From contig LATX02000184.1 of NCBI GenBank assembly GCA_001466705.2, positions 620,001 to 684,000 of the forward strand: DNA of 64,000 nt, read 5' to 3'. The notes beneath the pieces were generated by a model. The model saw nothing but the letters and a program-made list of their open reading frames with translations. It was not told the origin of the DNA and did no database searches. Numbering within the stretch: the stretch's first letter is position 1; each line of letters begins with the position of its first letter. The stretch is from Moniliophthora roreri (taxonomy: Eukaryota; Basidiomycota; Agaricomycetes; Agaricales; Marasmiaceae). This document shows, in pieces, positions 60,607-64,000 of this stretch. The position numbers were made by a program, and so were the translations under genes.

Positions 60607-62817
60607 TCAAAATATCTCCCAATAAATATCTGGCAGCACTTCTCTCATGACTATGAGGATACTCATCAGCAATGGACAGAGATAGACAGTCAAACGGCTT
60701 ACGCTTCCAATGTCTAGAGGCTTGTTTCTTTTGAATAAGACCGAGAGGATTGTAGCCTTCACTCCGACTGAGTACTCTCGTTTCCTTTCCCTCCTCGTTC
60801 TTGATCCTCTCCATAGACTCTCTCAATACATTGAGATTCACTTCTCTGTCCATCAGTGTAGTGAAGACATGTCTTCGAAGAGGTGACCCAAGATAATCGG
60901 CTGAAGTAGGGGGACGGAAAGTCATTTCCGGCTCGGCAGCAGGAGTGCAGAAGAAAACCTGTGTTGTCGTCGTTTCAAAGGTGTTCGCATTCGGTCTTAG
61001 CGTTACTTACGACGTTGATAAACTCATTCCAGTACTTATCGCTTGTGAGTTCATGTGGGTCCATCAGGTCGTGAAACGCCCTGCATTGAGGGAACGCAGC
61101 ATCCAAAGTCTTTAAAACATGGCGAGAGGCCTCGGAGTCAACCTCACCAGCAAAATTCTACAAGGTTGTAGTTCAGTATCTTGGATTGTAGGTACCGGGC
61201 AGGGTCGACTTACAATGACAACAACACCGTCATCTTTCACCAGGGTCTTCAAGTTTTCCCAAAACTCGATGGTGTATAGATGCTGCGGTACGCCTCCTCC
61301 AGAGAAACAGTCATGGACAACGATATCGTAGAGGTCTTCCGTATCCTTTTCAAAGGTGTCGGTGACGTTTCGTCGTTGTGTTGCACGAGCGGCAACCCAT
61401 GCTCCAGCATCTTCTAGGAATGCATTGCCTTCACCGGGATCGGGGACACCAAAGAATCTCCGTGCAGCCTCGTAGACGGCAGGATCGATTTCGACAATGG
61501 TGAGGTTCATCCCATGCCGATACAATGCTGTGGTAGAAACACCCACTCCGAGACCACTGCCAGAACGACGCTGAGTAACACATTACAAAAAGGAGATTAT
61601 CAACATACATGACCAATGCTCTGCCCTTTCCTTTCCCTTTGCTTTTTTCTCTGACCACCAGTCTTGCTGCCTCCTGCAAATCGAACGCGCCATAAATCGA
61701 ATCACCCAAATCCGTCCCATATGAATCCTTCAGGTGCGGGTGACCGTCGCCAAGGTCCATTACTCTCGGTCCCATCCACATACCCCCCAGAATAGAGTGC
61801 GCTGCACGCAAAAACCGGACAGAGTGCATCGCTTTGACGTCCTGCGGATCATGTTCAGGTGGTGTAAGAATTTCACCGACTTCAATGAGACCTGTGTTAC
61901 TCTGGACGGCAAAGTGAATTTGATATGGGACGCGTGAGTCGGTGTAGGTTTCTGGGTACGGGTGGGGTAGGATGGGTGAGTAGAGGGGCGAAGAGAGTGG
62001 GGTAAGAGCAATGGCGACGAAGCCGCCAATGATTAAAAGTTTTGTGACAGGCCCGTTGTCGTTTTTTGGTTTCTTTGCAGGTTTGTTGCCTTTTGCAACG
62101 GGATTAGGTTTGGAGAAGTCCATGCACCATATTGCAATTGAGAATGCCAGTAAAGCTTGAGGGAGGTACTGAGGAACCCGTCAGCTTTGGAGAGGGGGGG
62201 GGAAGTAGTACGATACGCACGATTTGGTTATCTGAAATGCTTCGCAATTGCAGCACAGATGGCCAGGCCCGTTTCCACAGCATAAAGCTAGCCACCAACG
62301 AGCCCCACACACTCATCACCTGCTCGTGAGGCAAAAACATGCCATATGAATAGACCAATGGCATAAGGACCAGTACATGCACAAACGTGGGTCCCCATAA
62401 TGGATCTCGATATCTCGCAGACCATATAGCAAGATAGTATGTTGCATTCGGGGCGAGTGCGAGAACGGTTCCAGAAACCAATAGTTTCTGGGTAATCGAG
62501 AGTTTCGGTCGCCGATAAATTGCGAGAGCAAGTCCAAGAGCAAGATAGTAGTGAAGATAGTCATTTGTTGGACCCGATGCGTATATTGGTATCAGGGTGC
62601 GCTCATACGTGAAGATGCCAAGGGAAAGCAGAAGAATGGCGGCCAGCGCAATTCTGAACTGGATATAGAGGTCCGACTGGGATATCGACGACACGTCCGA
62701 GGTCGCTGGTGTCGTGTTTTCCGCGTTTGGCGCCGCGTTCTTCGCCTCCGGGGCCGCGTTCTCCATCTCTGGGGCCGTTTTCGAGACCGTCGATTTCAAT
62801 CTTGAGTCTTTCGACAT
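60607..62817 (-). CDS. polytopic membrane protein with spermidine-synthase-like methyltransferase-fold domain
   Basis: N-terminal part (MSKDSRLKSTVSKTAPEME) is Ala/Glu/Asn-rich, then hydrophobic helices such as FRIALAAILLLSLGIFTY, YLHYYLALGLALAIY and GPTFVHVLVLMPLVYSYG, followed after splicing by TKLLIIGGFVAIALTPL. The soluble C-terminal part is Rossmann-like: GVGVSTTALYRHGMNLTIVEIDPAVYEAARRFFG with the acidic residue of motif VEID, then LYDIVVHDCFSGGGVP and LKTLVKDDGVVVI, as in spermidine synthases. The SAM-type glycine loop is retained, but the polyamine-specific residues are not obvious, so polyamine synthesis is doubtful. About six exons; the last intron gives LMREVLPDIYWEIF-stop. Known as a fungal membrane family of unknown role. 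Confidence 0.78.
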
Positions 62818-63402
62818 CGTTCAAAGCACTTTCGACATCGACTAGGTCGATGCGCAAAAAGAAAAGATTTGCGGCCACGTAGACATTCCCACTGATGTCT
62901 TGCTCTACTTTATCCGAGCCAAGTCCGAAAATACATAGCATGTCAATCTCGTGTACGTAGGATGAAGCGAAAGCTTTTGTAATCCTTTGTCACTATGCCC
63001 TCCTAGCCTCTAGGACGATGTTATATAGAACTGAACCGGGCATGGGAGGGGTACTGTATAAATAAAAGGCCCAGGACCTGCTTACGTATCGCTCACGTAA
63101 CAAAGATCGTACCGTGAAAGAGCTCACTTTCCTTCCGTACATACACGAGACTGGCACTTGCGGGGAAAATCGATTCCACCAGGATTTCAATGGGACTAAG
63201 TATGCGCGTCGTTGCACCCAGCTCCAACGGAAGGCTAACCGAACGCCAATTTCAGAGGTCTAATGCTGGATGTGTCGGAAGATATCCGAGGCAACCCCTT
63301 GCCCCGCTTCATGTCTCTGATGACTTGCCACTGCCAGTACCTGGTATAAAAGGTAGGACGGTACAGAATGACCTTCATCGATACAATCGACCCACCTATA
63401 CC
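62818..63402. other. divergent promoter region, spermidine-synthase-like gene / SDR
   Basis: Contains two plus-strand TATA-like elements (63057-63064 TATAAATA; 63345-63352 TATAAAAG). An in-frame ATG at 63190 would extend the SDR by 71 residues. Confidence 0.5.
63345..63352 (+). promoter_or_regulatory. TATA box of the SDR gene
   Basis: TATAAAAG, 58 bases before the ATG at 63403. Confidence 0.6.
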
Positions 63403-64000
63403 ATGACTTCCATCAACGATTCAAAATGCATTCTGGTCACTGGTGCCACTTCTGGTATTGGGCGCGCTCTAGCGGTAGCACTCTCTCAGCTCCCAAGCAA
63501 GCCCAAGATTATAGGAACAGGTAGACGTCCAGATAGACTCGCAGAATTGGAGGCAGCCGGTATCGATGCTATCCCGTTCGAGCTTGATGCCGACAAGGAA
63601 ACAATCGTAGAATGCATCCAAAGCATTATACAGAAGTACCCCAACGTAAGGCTACACATTTCCCTAGTTTTCAATCATTGATATCAATCGTCTTTAGCTG
63701 GATGCGGTTATTCTCAACGCTGGTCTTCAGCGCGAATTCGACTTCTTGAATACCGACATCAATCTCGACAGTGCGTGGCCCTGATTTCCGCCTTGTACGC
63801 CTTGTCCGCTCGCATTGACATCTGAAATCTGCAGACTTGTACTCGGAAATCAAGGTTAACTATCTATCAGTCCTTGCTTGTATAACAGCGGTTTTACCTC
63901 ATTTCAAGAAACTCGCGGTATGCGTTACCCGATTTCTCGGTTATTCACTTCTTACAATTCTACAGGCTGAAGGGCGTCCCTGCATTATTGCCAATGTGAC
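63403..64000 (+). CDS. short-chain dehydrogenase/reductase (3'-partial)
   Basis: NAD(P)-dependent oxidoreductase with a classical SDR fold. MTSINDSKCILVTGATSGIGRALAVAL contains the TGxxxGxG cofactor loop; GTGRRPDRL (Arg after the second strand) suggests NADP preference; ELDADKE is the adenine-side Asp region; LDAVILNAGLQREFDF carries the NAG motif. Exon junctions near 63643-63698, 63769-63832 and 63919-63964 give the helix LYSEIKVNYLSVLACITAVLPHF. The catalytic Ser/Tyr/Lys part lies beyond the window end. The ATG at 63403 is preferred over 63190 because of the TATA box between them. Confidence 0.9.

Overview
The window looks like nuclear DNA of a filamentous basidiomycete, most likely a mushroom-forming agaricomycete. 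Genes lie close together on both strands. Nearly every gene is cut by many 42-65 nt GT-AG introns, several genes have very small exons, and the proteins are typically fungal. One ambiguous base (N) lies at 59964. I cannot name the species.

Layout from left to right. 1-5100: 3' part of the RNA polymerase I largest subunit. 5.7-9.3 kb (+): a Ser/Pro-rich protein with APC/C-degron-like motifs, LCL2, a secreted GPI-type PEBP-like protein and SF3B6. 9.3-12.3 kb: a 3-kb stretch without a recognisable gene. 12.3-16 kb: FAL1/eIF4A3 (-) and SF3A3 (+), divergent from a 121-bp interval. 16-20.2 kb (-): synaptojanin-like inositol 5-phosphatase whose SAC domain lacks its catalytic Cys. 20.9-22.7 kb (+): single-pass membrane protein with an (SA)n repeat. 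23-25.2 kb: SVP26 (-) and ESCRT-III DID2 (+), divergent. 25.7-31.7 kb (-): a conserved 843-aa protein, a GST and an epoxide hydrolase. 32-34 kb (-): an orphan polytopic protein. 35.3-49.2 kb: MetX-family acyltransferase, C3HC zinc-finger protein, F-box protein, ESCRT-III VPS60, aldehyde dehydrogenase, CLF1 and a 2OG-Fe(II) oxygenase. 50.2-57.1 kb: RCC1, a hypothetical protein and a BTB protein. 57.6-60.6 kb: a tandem pair of HSL-type alpha/beta hydrolases, both with defects as given. 60.6-64 kb: a membrane protein with a spermidine-synthase-like domain (-) and the start of an SDR (+).

Most genes are housekeeping genes: Pol I transcription; pre-mRNA splicing (SF3B6, FAL1, SF3A3, CLF1); ESCRT-III (DID2, VPS60); phosphoinositides; ER-Golgi sorting; Ran exchange. 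They are interleaved with redox and metabolic enzymes. I see no CRISPR array, rRNA, convincing tRNA, intact transposon or clear biosynthetic cluster. The most useful observations are microexons across the Pol I active-site loop, lost or odd splice sites and a missing catalytic segment in the hydrolase pair, the degenerate SAC active site, a hidden 5' gene structure for the 843-aa protein, and a degron-bearing unknown protein.
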